DNA from: Apricaphanius iberus
Lineage: Eukaryota; Chordata; Actinopteri; Cyprinodontiformes; Aphaniidae
DNA: 64,000 nt
Direction: 5' to 3'
Assembly (NCBI GenBank): GCA_028564705.1
Contig: JAPXFQ010000831.1
Location: 3,038,001 to 3,102,000, forward strand
The notes under the pieces are model-generated. The model searched no databases and had not been told where the DNA came from. It saw only the letters and a list, made by a program, of their open reading frames with translations. The position numbers and the translations under genes are program-made. This document shows positions 46,478-58,372 of this stretch, piece by piece (the stretch's first letter is position 1; each line of letters starts with the position of its first letter).

Positions 46478-46825
46478 GTTTCTTTAAAACCAAGGTTACA
46501 AACCATCTCTTTTTCTTAGAGCTGCCTCTGATTAATAGTAATGATAAATGGTAAATGGACTGTATTTATATAGCGCTTTAATTAGTCCCTACAGAGCCCA
46601 AAGTCCTTTACACTACATTCACCCATTCACGCACACATTCACACACTATAATAGTAGATGGAATGACATAACAGTAGTATGTACGAAGGTTTTGCTTGTC
46701 TCTGATTATGTGTTTTTCTGTTTTTAACGTTTTGTTGCTGCTGCTTTTTTTTCTTAATCACACAAAGCAAATTGAATTGGCTTGTTGCTGAAAGTGTGCC
46801 ATGCGAATAAATTTGCCTTGCCTGT
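46478..46825 (+). mobile_element. L2-type LINE 3' end, with nested short repeat
   Basis: At 46478-46533 the sense strand encodes 'FKTKVTNHLFFLRAASD' and a stop, the typical end of fish L2 ORFs ('FKSRLKTHLF...'). The 3' untranslated region resumes after the nested repeat and ends with 'gcttgttgctgaaagtgtgc' and 'aataaatttgccttgcc', a standard L2 tail. Confidence 0.65.
46541..46648 (-). mobile_element. short SINE-like repeat with 8-bp target duplication
   Basis: It contains 'ggtaaatggactgtattta', 'tatagcgcttta' and 'acactacattcacccattca', so it belongs with 14911-15074 and 5427-5551. The 8-mer 'taatagta' flanks it exactly (46533-46540 and 46649-46656). It lies within the L2 3' end. Confidence 0.65.
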
Positions 46826-47372
46826 ATGTCTGTGTTTTTATCTGGTTTTTGTTATGTATCTATGTTTGTTATGTCTTGCCATATTTCAGTTTATTTCAGA
46901 GTCAATTATTTCTAGAATGGTGTTATCATATAGGTTTATTCCTGTGTTATTTTCTTTGTGCTGTCAGATTTAGCTCTCTTGGGTCAGTCTCCACTCCTTC
47001 CTCAGAATTAAAGCTCACTATGTTCATTGGTGAAATCTTCTGTTCACTACCTGCATTTCTCCTCCTGGTCTCCTTTAATCTTTTTCAGGAAGTTTTCATT
47101 ATTTCATCAAAGCACTTAATTTTTGACAAATGTTTCCAGCATTTTGGGTCCTTCTAAAGCAACACATTTTGCAGTCGTCTTTCTACTTGATCCAACAGCG
47201 AGAAGAGAGTTTTTTTTTTTCCACAAGCTGTCGGTTGGCTGAACATTTTGAACATGAATGCATTAGATTTGCATATATTTCTGCAGAAAAAAGTAATAGC
47301 CATTGATATGAGACAAATTAAAATCCCTCTGACCAAAAACTGGACGACAGAAATGTTAATCAGTGACGAGAC

Positions 47373-47376
<4 letters not shown>
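46826..47376. other. unassigned noncoding DNA
   Basis: No recognised feature. The 118-codon frame at 46801-47157 is hydrophobic from T-rich sequence and has no domain. Confidence 0.4.

Positions 47377-47428
<52 letters not shown>
47377..47428. repeat. (TA)n microsatellite
   Basis: About 52 bases of uninterrupted alternating T and A. It adjoins the antisense LINE fragment exactly where that LINE frame breaks off. Confidence 0.95.
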
Positions 47429-47431
<3 letters not shown>

Positions 47432-47708
47432 CTCCGATTACCACGGGTACTACTGTTCATCTTCCAAGCCTTCTCTAGCTTCCTCTCTGAGCCCTTGGTA
47501 TTTCTTAAGTTTCTCATGTTCCTTCTTCTTGTTGTTCCCATCCCTTGGTATTGCCACATCCACCACAACGGCTTTCCTCTACTCTTTATCAAACACCACA
47601 ACGTCCGGTTGGTTTGCCATTACCGTCCTGTCTGTCTGGATCTGGAAGTCCAACAGGATCTTTGCTCGGCCATTCTCCACCACCTTTGGAGATGTTTCCC
47701 ACCAATTT
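47429..47708 (-). mobile_element. R2/R4-type LINE endonuclease-region fragment
   Basis: The minus strand matches 13915-14190 of the plus-strand copy. It encodes 'TSPKVVEN', 'FQIQTDRTVMANQPDVVVFD' then a stop, and 'AVVVDVAIPRDGN'. The endonuclease motif keeps its PD, unlike the 13.9-kb copy. The element ends at 'aatcggagcac' and passes straight into (TA)n, losing the last ~180 bases of the ORF and the 3' end. Confidence 0.75.
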
Positions 47709-48199
47709 AGTGATTGTAGGAGCAGTTATTAAACACATGCCATGTTTTGTTTTGTGGTTTAAAATGAATGCAATATGATTAGAAATGCCAATAAAACATA
47801 TAACACATCCAGAATTTTGAGTCATTTACCAACTGTTTCAAATTAAATTTAACAGAGGCCAGTTTAAATGCCTTGTCAAAATAGGAATGAATCAAAATAG
47901 CTGATGCTTTGCTGTACTGCAGAAAGAAGTGATTAGAACATATACCTAGTAATGATTGATGGGGATGTATTATACTTCTCTCTTCAACAGCACACTGATA
48001 AAATATTGTAATCTTAAGTCTGGCTGAAAATCATCTATACTTCAAAATCCACCTTACAGAAAACTGCCTTCTCATCACTTCCGTATTTGATGCCTTGATA
48101 TTCGGCTGTAACCCTCCTACCCTTTTTGACACTTCCCCTTCAGTACGTCAAATGGGGCATTATCGCAGCATGTGTGTGGAGTGTGAAATCGTTTACTGT
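47709..48199. other. unassigned noncoding DNA
   Basis: No recognised feature, except that the right-hand part may belong to the repeat that follows. Confidence 0.4.
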
Positions 48200-48605
48200 G
48201 TGTTGCATTTTAGTATTAAGGGAAAGAATACTGTTGCGTAGCAGTGTAGACTGCTTGAGACGATTGTAAGACTAATGGGTAATGTGTTTGTGTTAATTGT
48301 AGAAGTTCTCTGTTTTACATTATAGTTTGTGTTTCAAATGTAGTCATGTTTTTTTTAGTTATCTCTTGAGTTATTGTGTTGTCCGTGCACCGTCTTAGAG
48401 ACGCCGGTGCATGGGAGCTAGTTGTCTACCCTGACTGTTATGCTGATGTTCTGTTTCTGCCTGTTCATGCAAGAGCTACAAATAAAATTGCCCCCTTGTG
48501 GTCGTGCAGTGCAAAGGATACGAAGAGTGCAACCAAAATTCTCTCTCCAGTGACTCATTTCCTGGGTGATGTCACAATACTATATTTTATTACATTGGAG
48601 AACAA
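48200..48605 (+). repeat. unclassified dispersed repeat, copy 2 (LTR-like)
   Basis: It is the partner of 11740-12075, sharing 'aattgtagaagttctctg', 'ttatagtttgtgtttcaaat' and 'gactcatttcctgggtgatg'. This copy also holds an AATAAA near 48480 followed by 'ttgcccccttgtggtcg'. Exact ends are unknown. Confidence 0.55.
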
Positions 48606-49479
48606 TGGCAATGGAGGAAATTGTATGACCGTGCACATATGATCCCATGTCCAACCCGGGAAAGTGAGGTTTTGGAAGAACCAGAAAGAATCCAGACTTT
48701 TACAAGATGTGTTGGTTTGGTTATTTTTAACCTCCTTGGCACCCTTCTATAAATATAATATCATAATGAAGCTAAGTTTTGCATTGCAACTGTACATGCT
48801 AAGAAATATGAAGGTATGTTTTGCATTGCAGCATAAAAGCACAGAAATATTAAGCTTTTAGGTTGAAATTACAAATGCTAACGAAGAAATACATCTCAAA
48901 GTTTTTCTTATCCGTGCAGGTTCTGATGAAGTAGTCTTGATAGTTGGGACTACAGTGATCTTTAGGGGGAATCTGCTTATGTGTCCACTTAAAAAAAGGC
49001 TTTTATTAAGAAACCAGTCCTCTGTGAAGTGATTTGAGCAAAGATAGATGAGGGGTGTTTCCAAAGATGAAGTCCAACCACTTCTAACAAATCGTGTCAT
49101 CCTGTGGAATCTTAATAAGAAGCCGGTCTCCTTGCCATCCAAATATGCATTTTCTTGATTGATACATCTTTTTATTCTAAAAAGCCGCAAACTAGGTGTA
49201 AGGTTAATGAGAACAATTCACACAGAAAACACGCAGGTGCAGCCGGTCTTTGGTAGCCTAGGCTAATTGTTACAGCTGCTACTCTACCGGAGTTTTGTGG
49301 GGAGAATGGGGGAGGGGTGCTCTTCAGGGGCGGACGCTGGGCTGAGTATGTAAGGTGGGGATTGGTGGAAGAGGAGGGGATAGCTGGGAACAGGCAAAAC
49401 ACCCCCAATGATTACCAGCAGAATCTCAGAATTAGTCAAACATTAATAGAAGAGTCAACGCAGCACTTCACACAGGTTT
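48606..49479. other. unassigned noncoding DNA
   Basis: No recognised feature. Confidence 0.4.
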
Positions 49480-49559
49480 TTAATGAAGAAATAATGTGTT
49501 ATGTGTGTGTGTGTATGTTCTTTTTTCTGTTTCAATTTATCTATTTTTTTGTATGTTGA

Positions 49560-49666
49560 TTTATTTTAATGTTAAGTCGCTGCTACCTGCACTAAGGGAG
49601 TTGTACTCCAATTTCGTTGTACTAATTACAATGACAATAAAAGGCTATACTATTCTATTCTATTGT
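49560..49666 (+). mobile_element. CR1/L2-type LINE 3' tail with (ATTCT)n
   Basis: 'cactaagggagttgtactcc', 'tttcgttgtact' and 'atgacaataaaaggcta' followed by three ATTCT-type units are the well-known 3' end of a fish LINE. The coding part is absent or lies unrecognised upstream. Confidence 0.7.
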
Positions 49667-50390
49667 TAATAGGATGTTAAATTTCAAAAAGTCAATTTTG
49701 CATAATACTCCCCTTTTAATGACATTTTGTTACTTTATGTTTTGTAAAAAAAATAACTATTTAGCTTTATAATAAATACAGTAAAATATAAATATAAATT
49801 TAATTAAATTATCAGTATTTAACGAAGAAGAGATTAGAGTAAAATCAGTTATATACACCCTTTGACAGGCAGCAGTAATAAACTTTCTCACTCTATCAGA
49901 TTAGACCCATAACCTTCAAAAAAACAAGGCAAGTTAAAGTCTCTCATCCAGGCTAACTTTAAAGAGCTGATCCAGACTTGTTCTCCTATGCATAAAACTC
50001 GTCCCTCTGACTATCTGCAAACACTAAAATATCACCTCTCCTGGTACATAACGTGTATTTGGATGGGCTGACTGCTGGATTCAGAAACTCGAAAAAAATA
50101 AGTTTCCAGTGAATAAGATCAGATGGAGATATATAATTTAATGGTCACAATATTGTCATGTTAGACTTAAATGAAGTTTTTATTTTTACTAAGAACTCAT
50201 ACCGTCCATTTAAAAGTATTCTATGAACTGTGACATTTAGTTAGAATATTTTAAAAAACACCCAAATCCAAACAGTAATCCACATGTTTTGAGTCTAGAG
50301 TCATCAAGTCTCATCTTTACACACCTGGCTCAGGGAGTGTGACAAATAGACAGACAGACAGAAATAGATTTGAATATAAGAACAAAGCTC
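49667..50390. other. unassigned noncoding DNA
   Basis: No recognised feature. Very AT-rich. Confidence 0.45.
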
Positions 50391-50404
50391 AGCGGCTGCT
50401 TTTG

Positions 50405-50800
50405 CATAAATTAGTGCATCAGTGCAGCGTGGCATCAAGGAGGTGAGTCTGCAGTTCTGCTGAAGTGTACAGGAACTCCAGGTTGCTTTAATATTGTCTG
50501 TCAGCTAATTGCATTGCTCGCTCTGGTGTCTCATCTTTCCCTTGACAATAGCCCATAGATTCTCTATCAGGTTAAGTTTGCTGTCCCATCAAGCACAGGG
50601 ATGCTGTGGTGATTGAAGCTGGTACTGGTTCTTTTAGGCAGTACAGAAAGGTGCAGCATGCTGCTAGAATATAAAATCAGCATCTCCATAAAGTTTGCCA
50701 GCACAGGAAAGTGCTCTAAAATGACCTGGTAAAGATGATAGCACTGCCTTTGATAAAATAGTGGACCAGCACTAGCAGATGACATGGCTTCCTCAAGGCT
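50405..50800 (-). pseudogene. Tc1/mariner transposase remnant (second subfamily)
   Basis: On the minus strand the order is 'MSSASAGPLFY' near 50785, 'YQVILEHF', then 'VLDGTANLT' and in another frame 'LNLIENLWAIVK' at about 50545-50580, and finally the region ending near 'tagtgcatcagtgcagcgtg' at 50412. These match the WG-MSSAGVGPL, YQEILEHF, VLDWPANSPDLNP and IENLW blocks of a fish Tc1 family. The DPAPAH segment with the second catalytic residue is degenerate. Frameshifts and stops show it is dead. It is a different lineage from the copies at 5.3-8.3 and 30.7 kb. Confidence 0.75.
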
Positions 50801-50990
50801 GCAGTTATTCCTGTTTCATGTGCCTCTAATTCGGCAAAACTTTAGATGTATATTCCTTTCCAAGCTTTACCCCAACTTTTTCCAAAAATGTAGCCGGTAT
50901 AGAGAATGGATAGACTTTTTCCTTCCACAAAACGTTTGGATGCACCACTGCTGATAGTAATTTAGCAACAGTGTTTTGTGGCTCGCAGTC

Positions 50991-51926
50991 CTTGATATCA
51001 GCCGCTTTCTGTTGGACAATAAGTAATTTTATTGATGTTATGGAATATTAAAATCTGATAAATTGAAGACACGATCATCAATATTAACAGAAACAATTGA
51101 AAATTATCCCTCTGTGATGAATCTAAAGTAAATATTCTGAGCCTGTAAGCTTTTACATTAATTTTTAATAACTTTCCTATTAAATAACAGACTGAACAAT
51201 AAGACAAATGCTTGTGTAAAACCAAAATTACAACAGCAAAGATTTTTAACAACTTTGCCCATTTTTCTGCTCCCCAGGCTTTGATTTTCAACTTCTCACT
51301 ATTAAATATTTAATAAAATAAGAACAGCCAGAATATGTGAAATATCCATAATAATGTTCTAAATGGGAAAGCACAAAGCTGGGTGCTTTGTGCTTTATAT
51401 TGTGTCATTTTTCGGTGCCAGCTCTCTGCATGCAACATTTAAAGAAGCTTAAAATATCATTCAAGTAAGTTTAGGAGCAATCTGAACTGAATTATAGTAA
51501 ATAAAACCTCCAAAAATATGACAGCAGTGCAGCTGTGGTATATCTGCAGCTGTAGGTCACATACGAGGAAGTCTAAAACATCTGACTGGTCAATTTCCTG
51601 TCACCCTCTAAATTAACAGCAAAAACACATGATTAAGCCTCCTGCTGCGCAGAACAAAACATGCATGCCTCCTGGCCAACTAAAAACTACCAGTGAAATT
51701 AGGGTCAGCTGAGATTTACTGTTTTATTATTTCGTTTTTTCAATTCAGAAGTTTTACTAGAAGACTTTGATTTTTAGCCATCTACACAAATATCTTTAGT
51801 CAGGTTTTGCTTGTAATATTCAAAACCTCATTAATTCTTCCTTTTTAGTTTAGTTATTATAATCTGATGTCTGAAAATCACAGAACTGAATTTCTGTGAC
51901 ACCTAATAATAACAATATAAAACAAT
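50991..51926. other. unassigned noncoding DNA
   Basis: No recognised feature. The 97-codon minus-strand frame at 50998-51291 has no domain. Confidence 0.4.
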
Positions 51927-52624
51927 TAGGGATGCAGCGACTCCACTTTTTCCAAACCAATACGACACTGAGACTTGGATCTGAGTAGCCTACACACATA
52001 TACCAATTACCAGTGACAATACTTCCACCACACAGATAAGGCATAAATTAGAAGACAAGTTTTATTTTCTTCTCTCTGTGTTACAACAAATGATGGTGAA
52101 TTAGATAAAAAATAAAATGTTAATAAAAATGATCATCCGTTATCTATACTGCTAATCCTCGAGGGGGTTGGTGCCTATCTCCATCGGTCATCAGGTGAGA
52201 GGCAGGGTACACCCTGGATAGGTCGCCAGTTCATCACAGGGCAACATGGAGACAGACAAGTCAAACAACAAGCTCACAGTAACATCTAAGGACGATTTAG
52301 AAACACTACTTTGGTCATGTTTCTGGATGGTTGGAGGAAGCATGCACAGGGAGAACATGCAAACTCCAGGCCGGGATTTGAACGCAGGACCTTTTTTCTG
52401 CAAAGCAATATTGCTACCAACTCTGCCACTGCTCAGCCCCAATAAAAATTACCACAAAGCTAAAATTTCAAGTGAACAATGAGCATTTTCTGTGAAATTA
52501 TTGCAGTTTCCATATTTTAAGTCTCACTTCATTGTATCAGTTAACTAAACAATACCGATACAAGTACATTAAAACGTTATCAGCCCGGATACCCGATACC
52601 ACTATCTATATTGGTGCATCCCTA
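51927..52624 (+). mobile_element. hAT MITE, copy 3, with nested SINE
   Basis: It begins 'tagggatgca' and ends 'tgcatcccta', a perfect 10-bp inverted repeat. Target duplications 'aaaacaat' (51919-51926) and 'aaaacaaa' (52625-52632) match at 7 of 8. After subtracting the SINE and one target copy the element is about 380 bp, like copies at 31010 and 39409. Confidence 0.85.
52131..52440 (-). mobile_element. tRNA-headed SINE inside the MITE, 310 bp
   Basis: Read on the minus strand it has a tRNA-like head ('gtggcagagttggtagcaat', with B-box-like 'cgttcaaatcc'), the body 'ggagtttgcatgttctccct', and the tail 'ggcgacctatccagggtgta' ending near 'gcagtatagataac'. The 9-mer 'aataaaaat' flanks it exactly (52122-52130 and 52441-52449). 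The tRNA-like region would carry an internal RNA polymerase III promoter. The SINE tail resembles RTE-type LINE ends, which fits mobilisation by such a LINE; that is inference. Confidence 0.85.
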
Positions 52625-52632
52625 AAAACAAA

Positions 52633-54575
52633 CTTTGACTTATTAAATCATAACTACATAAAAAAGTGCTTTAACATGGACAAAAATGCCTTACAAACAT
52701 TGCAGTGACCAGTATTACTTCAGATAATTCATCTTAAATCTGATGATAATTAAGAACCTCTTGAGAAAAACTTTCTCTAAGCTTTAGTTTATTCTTGATT
52801 AATAACTTTGATTGAAAGTAGAGATTCATTGGTTTTAAAGCCAATGCTTCATAACACAGTTTTGAAGCTCCAGGGCAGTTTGGGGCATGTGTATGTATAA
52901 ATGTGTGTTGCCCATCAAAGTTACAAAAAAAGCATTTATTTAGGATTCCCACAGTGCTCCAGTGCTGCTGGATTACTGCAAATCAGACTGAGATGTCTGT
53001 TCTAAAACTAAAACACGATTGTGCAGAATTGCTTTCCACTTTGTGTGTGTGTGCTAGTGTGTGAGTGGGGGTGGGGGGTCCTTTCCTGATCATTGGACAA
53101 CCAACAGGAGATTGAGTAACTGCTGATCACTGGATTTTCAGGGAAGAAAACAGCGACTGTTATTAAAGCTGATTCAGATACTCTAGGTGGATGCTTCAAA
53201 GAAAGACCTTCCTGAACTATCAGTACAGTTTCCAGTTTTTCTTGTTTTGTTTATTTTTCTTTAAACATCTTAAATGGTAAACTGTATTACCCCCATATTT
53301 GTATGTATTGTGTTTGTAAGGGAGACAGATGTGATCTCCTGTAATCTAATTGTCCACCCGAGCAGGAGAAGTTTCAGCCATCCTGAAAGGAATAAGCTCT
53401 GCAGTCTCACCTCACTGCTCATTGCTGTCACAAACAATTGTTGACTTCTGTTTTTAAATGTGAAAAAATGGGTCAATAACGACAGATCTTACTCATATAC
53501 TGCAACAAAACAAAAAACCTTCTCAAATCCATGAAACCAGATCAGTTTACTGCAATTTATTGTTCAAACGGCGGCGGAAAGTAGATTTAGCAAATGTATA
53601 TGTAGATAAAAAGCATCACTGTCCTCACTCCACCACTGGCTGAAAGGCATCTGACTAAAACAGTTTAGGAAAAACTGTCAGAAATAATCCTTCTGCAAAG
53701 GGTGCCATTGTCAATTCCCAGTTTAAATAGTTTAAAATATAAACACTTAATATGATGTGGCCTTAACGCTCACCATGGAGCAGAACTGCTCATCTGCTTG
53801 TGCGTAATGGAGGCTGAGTCTGTGCTCTGTTGCCACTGGAGACCAGAATTAAGCGCCACTTCAGCCTAAGTTTTGAAATTGGAAAAAATGTTCCAATTGA
53901 AGTGATCCGAATTCAGGAAGTGATTAAAATTCTGAACAAGGGCTGACGCTTTCTTAGGAGCAGATCTCGCAGCATGAACTTTGTGAAAAACATATGCTTA
54001 AAAAACTAGTTTTAGAGTACGGTACGTTTAATTTTACTTGAGAAGTAACTGAATTCTTACCCCAATAAATTCAGAAATACTTAATTATTTGAACAAATTG
54101 TTGTTTCGGTAGATGGATGCCTGTGTTGAAGTTGTCTTAAAATACATTCAGAGATTACCCATTAAAGATGGATCACAATAATTACAGCAATATTATCTGC
54201 TACAAAGTCACACCATTGAACACTGCATGTATGAATTTCACATGGCTGATGGGTCTGGATTTGTGTAACACAGTAGCTGTGTAATTTCTGTGTGTGAGAG
54301 TTTAATCCAGAAATCTTTCTGAAATTGGCACATGTGCCACTGTGCTCCTTCTGTATCAGTGGGTAAGCTGCACCGATCTGCCAGGTATACGGTCTGTGTA
54401 TGGTGCAAGCACAGATGTGCTTCAAAGCCTCCATAACTCTTCAACACACTGTCAGAAATGTCTGCATGTCTGGACCAAGTGGTCAGGGGTGGCCGATGTC
54501 CTTCTGATTTTTTCTTCACTGAACAAACAGAGAAAGAGCAAACAGTAAAATACGGAAAATTTTTGGGAGTTTTTT
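52633..54575. other. unassigned noncoding DNA
   Basis: No gene recognised. A (TG)n-like stretch with a G-rich run lies at 53040-53080. Confidence 0.45.
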
Positions 54576-54577
54576 TT

Positions 54578-54815
54578 CTGAGTTTGCCTGTTCTCCCTGT
54601 GCATGCGTGGGTACTCCTATATCGAACAAATATAGTCTCACTCAAAAACATGACCTTTAAGTTAATTGATTTCTTTAAATTACCCATAGGGATGTTTGTG
54701 GGTGTGTGCATGGTTGTTTTTTGTGGCTCTGTGCTGGACAAGGCTCTTGTCGAGGTTGTACTCTGCCTCACACCGAGTGACCGTGAAGTTGGACAAGCGG
54801 GATCACAGAAAAATT
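54578..54815 (+). mobile_element. SINE body and tail, degenerate
   Basis: 'gcctgttctccctgtgcatg', 'ggtgtgtgcatggttgtttt' and 'gttgtactctgcctcacacc' follow the order of the SINE at 61550, with the head missing. Divergence is high. Confidence 0.55.
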
Positions 54816-56815
54816 TAATGTAAATAAAAACTCTCTTTTTATATTTATTCAGGCTATCTCTGTTTGATATGAAGTTTATTTGATCATCTGAATCAAGTAA
54901 GTGAAAAAAAGCATGAAGCTTAAAGTATTTTTACAGCACTGTTAATATTTCAGCCAGTTATGTTATCCTGGTAAAAAAGAATTAAAGTCATAGCTTCCTG
55001 TAAGTAAGAGCTCGACCTTTGTCACCTAGCACATCACATTCCGTGTGATATCTCTTAGAGAGTTCAGCATGTCAGGATGACTCCAAGGCTATAGATAATA
55101 AAGCCACTCATCCTAACAAGCTGTCAACAAAATAAAAGATTCCACTGCTGGGACATAGTGCAAAAAAGAATTATATTTTTTCTGAGCAAGAAGGGCTGTT
55201 GGAAAAGTCTGCAGCCATTCTTCAATTAAAAACGAAAATTGTCTGGACGACTTAAAATGTAAATGCTTCAGGACTGACTGGCCAACATCAGAAGAGCTTT
55301 TTACAAAAATACACTTCCTTTACCTCACCTGTTCCGCTTACTCAATGACTGACTTATTGCATTGATCTCTGGCTTTTTGTAATAAAATTTCTCATTAGTT
55401 TTTACATTGTGTTTAAACAGATCTGTGGACGTGTGTCTTTTCTTAATTCTTGTTTGCAGGTTAAAAAAAAGAATAATTCAAATAAAGCAGTTAATTTAAT
55501 GTACAGGTAACACCTTTAAACCAGAAAATGAAAAAAAGAATTTATTTATTTCCTAGAATGACATTTAACATACTCTGAGCAGTGCAGTTATTCACTAATT
55601 TATTCAGATTTCAACACTTAAAATCAGACTTCAGACTTGCGCTTTAAACCTGTAGATATTTTTGTAATATCCTCTTCACCCAAACTCCTAATGTGCTCTG
55701 ATAAAGCAGGCAACTAACTGACAGCCACGTTTTTACATTTTCCACCTAACTAGAAGTGGGAGTTTTAACTCAGATTTCCCTGTGAACATTAGAAATGCAA
55801 CTCAGAAAACTAAAATCGTTAACATTACTTGTTTGATCTCAGCATATAAGTGAAAAGAATATAATAAGAATATAATAAGAATAAGAATATAATAAGGTTC
55901 CGGGTTTAGATCTTTCTGTATCTTTCCCCATCTCGGGCCTCCAGTCTTCTCTAAAAGTCCCTGAGATGTGCATATTATCCTAACCAGAGATAGTAAATGG
56001 GTAGGAGTGTGTTTTTGAATGGTTGTTTGTCTGGTAGCTATTTTTCTTCACCGGCCCATTGACCTCAGGGAGAGATGCACCAGCCACTCTCCTGCATTGA
56101 CTAAGCAGGTACTGAATAAATTAACTTTGTAATTGAATTCAGCTGGTGATAAACTGCATACTTTGCTGCAAGCGTTCAACCAAGCTCTACAAACCAAATA
56201 GAATAATGAAACATTCAAAACATAAAGTTCTATTTTAAATTGCAAAAATAAACATATGAGTTTTTTTTTTTTTCCTTTTACCAAACACATTCACATTCCT
56301 CTGACAAACTATTCTAAACTATCACTTTGATTGAATCTTATTCGAGGAGAATTACAAATTCCACACATTGTTAAGCGGTCCGCTCTCCTAAATATGTAAA
56401 ATAGCAAATATTTATCTATCCTAACAGTTACTTTTTGTAGAGAAATTTGTTGTGGATTTTGTTTTTTCACAGTATCTCACTTATCGTTGAAGTACACTGA
56501 ATTTAACTCTTTAGCAACTATGCAGCCCAACATAGTTCTGTATACCTCCAGTTTAATTTCATGATGGGAAACATTTATCCTGACATTTCTATTTATGTTG
56601 CAACATTCTTAGTCTGATGTCTGTTTTGTATCACAATTATACTTTTAGGTAATTATTTTTTTCAGTGTTTGGTCGAATTTCACTCTTATTCTCCACAGAA
56701 TCTGTCCTTCTTTTACTTATGACGTGGGCTACAGTAGTGCAGCTTTCAAACCATAATTCTGATGACACCACTCAAACTCTAATAATCCATCTGAATTTTT
56801 GTCTCACACCGTGTC
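54816..56815. other. unassigned noncoding DNA
   Basis: Only a short tandem array of 'aatataataag' units at 55856-55898 stands out. Confidence 0.45.
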
Positions 56816-56945
56816 AACGTGGCCACACTCTCTGTTACCTGGCAACTTACCCAGGGTGTGCCCTGCTTCCTACTGGATATAGGCACCATCTCCCCTTGAA
56901 CCCTGCAAGAACAAGTGGGCATAAGCAATATATGGATGTTAATTG
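56815..56945 (+). mobile_element. SINE 3' tail fragment
   Basis: 'ggcaacttacccagggtgtg', 'ataggcaccatctcccctt' and a final 'atatatggatg' correspond to the SINE tail ('GGCGACCTGTCCAGGGTGTACC...ATAGGCACCAGC...GGATGG'). Confidence 0.65.
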
Positions 56946-58239
56946 GGCCTAAAAAGTCACTGTTTCATGTTATATATGTTTTGTTTGGAACCAGTGCTAA
57001 AATGCACTCTCTCCTTCATTTTGCTCAGACACAAGGAAACATCATTACTGCAACAGCTTATTATTGTGGGAAAATATGCATGAAGTTAGAGCTGTTATTG
57101 ATACATTTTACTGAGTGATCCATGAAAATCAGCAGATGTTTAGTACTGACACATGTAAAAAATACATTTAAAAGGGCAAAAATCATGATAGAAAAAAATT
57201 TACTTGAGAAACTTCTTGCTCACTTGCAACAGCCCAAGTTGTCTCTGTTGTGACTGTTGACTGCCTACTTTAATTGTCTGTTTGTAGCCATGAAATAAAA
57301 CTGTTATGTTCTCATCTCAGGAAAAATACTTACACTAAAGCTTACACTATTCGACATATTTATTTCTGACTGGATGTAGCATTAACATTCTGCAGCCAGA
57401 GTCCCGACTTCTGATCAGCGACATTTCTTGTCATTAATGTTTGACTTTATAATATTTAAAAAATTTAGATTGTTTGCATTTCAGAGTTTAAAATGTTGGA
57501 GAATAATCTAGTTTTAATATAGTAAATAAATGCCTTTTATCATGAAATGTTTTGGGATGAGAAAATGTACTCCTCAATGGCTCCATAATTCTCTTTCTTT
57601 AATCTATAATTTTGGTCTTAATACTCTGTCATACAATAATGATTTTTCCACTAAATGACAGAAATAAGTTATGCTAAAGTGATCCTCCTTTTATTTTGCT
57701 TAAATGACTTTTGGGAAATACCTCTTTCATTTTGCATCAGAACCATCTGTTTGATTAAATGAAAAAAAAAAGTCAAACTAAAGTTACGGGAGAGAAATGA
57801 GTTAGAGAAAACAAGTTTATTGTTTCAGCATAATGTTCTTAATAAAGATCTGTCAGATCACCGGGACGACAGAGGTTAGAGCACAAAGATATCTACTGGA
57901 CGTTTCTAACCTTGAGGGACTGCTTCATGTTCATTATCAGACTGGCAAGAAGATTGAAGGAGACGTGCTGGAGAGATAAAACTGTAATTACAGAATGGTA
58001 GGTGGAAGGTGTTAGTGAGGAGGGGTGGGTAGGGAATGCACAGTTCCCTCCATTTTCTGGCCAGACAAGATGAATGAAATACCTAAATGCCTTTAAGGAC
58101 TAAGTTTTATATCGGGCTCTAAACTACTATCATATTTGGTCTTTAAATTGACTGGGTCTTTCCTGTGTGCTCTATCTGTGCATGTCTGGCTTTTCTCCAA
58201 CTGTGCCTCTTCCACCCAAAGTAAAAAAAAAATGGATAT
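56946..58239. other. unassigned noncoding DNA
   Basis: No recognised feature. Confidence 0.45.
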
Positions 58240-58372
58240 CAGGTTACTTTGGAAACTCCAAATTGGCCTCAGGTGTGAGTGTCTGTTTGCATGGTTGACT
58301 GCTGAAATAGATCGCAGCTCACCCTGTAACTGCAGATAAGATTAAACAGAACAGGAAATAAATGCTTGGATG
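58240..58372 (+). mobile_element. SINE tail fragment, degenerate
   Basis: 'ccaaattggcctcaggtgtg', 'tgagtgtctgtttgcatggt' and 'gcttggatgg' follow SINE body and tail order, with a diverged middle. Confidence 0.5.

Noticed and set aside
47154..47732. Frames encoding long YIYIYI runs
   Set aside because: These are translations of the (TA)n microsatellite joined to LINE debris.
54238..54771. 177-codon minus-strand open frame, among the longest in the window
   Set aside because: It overlaps a degenerate SINE body in antisense, shows no domain, and mixes two unrelated sequence blocks. It is most likely open by chance.
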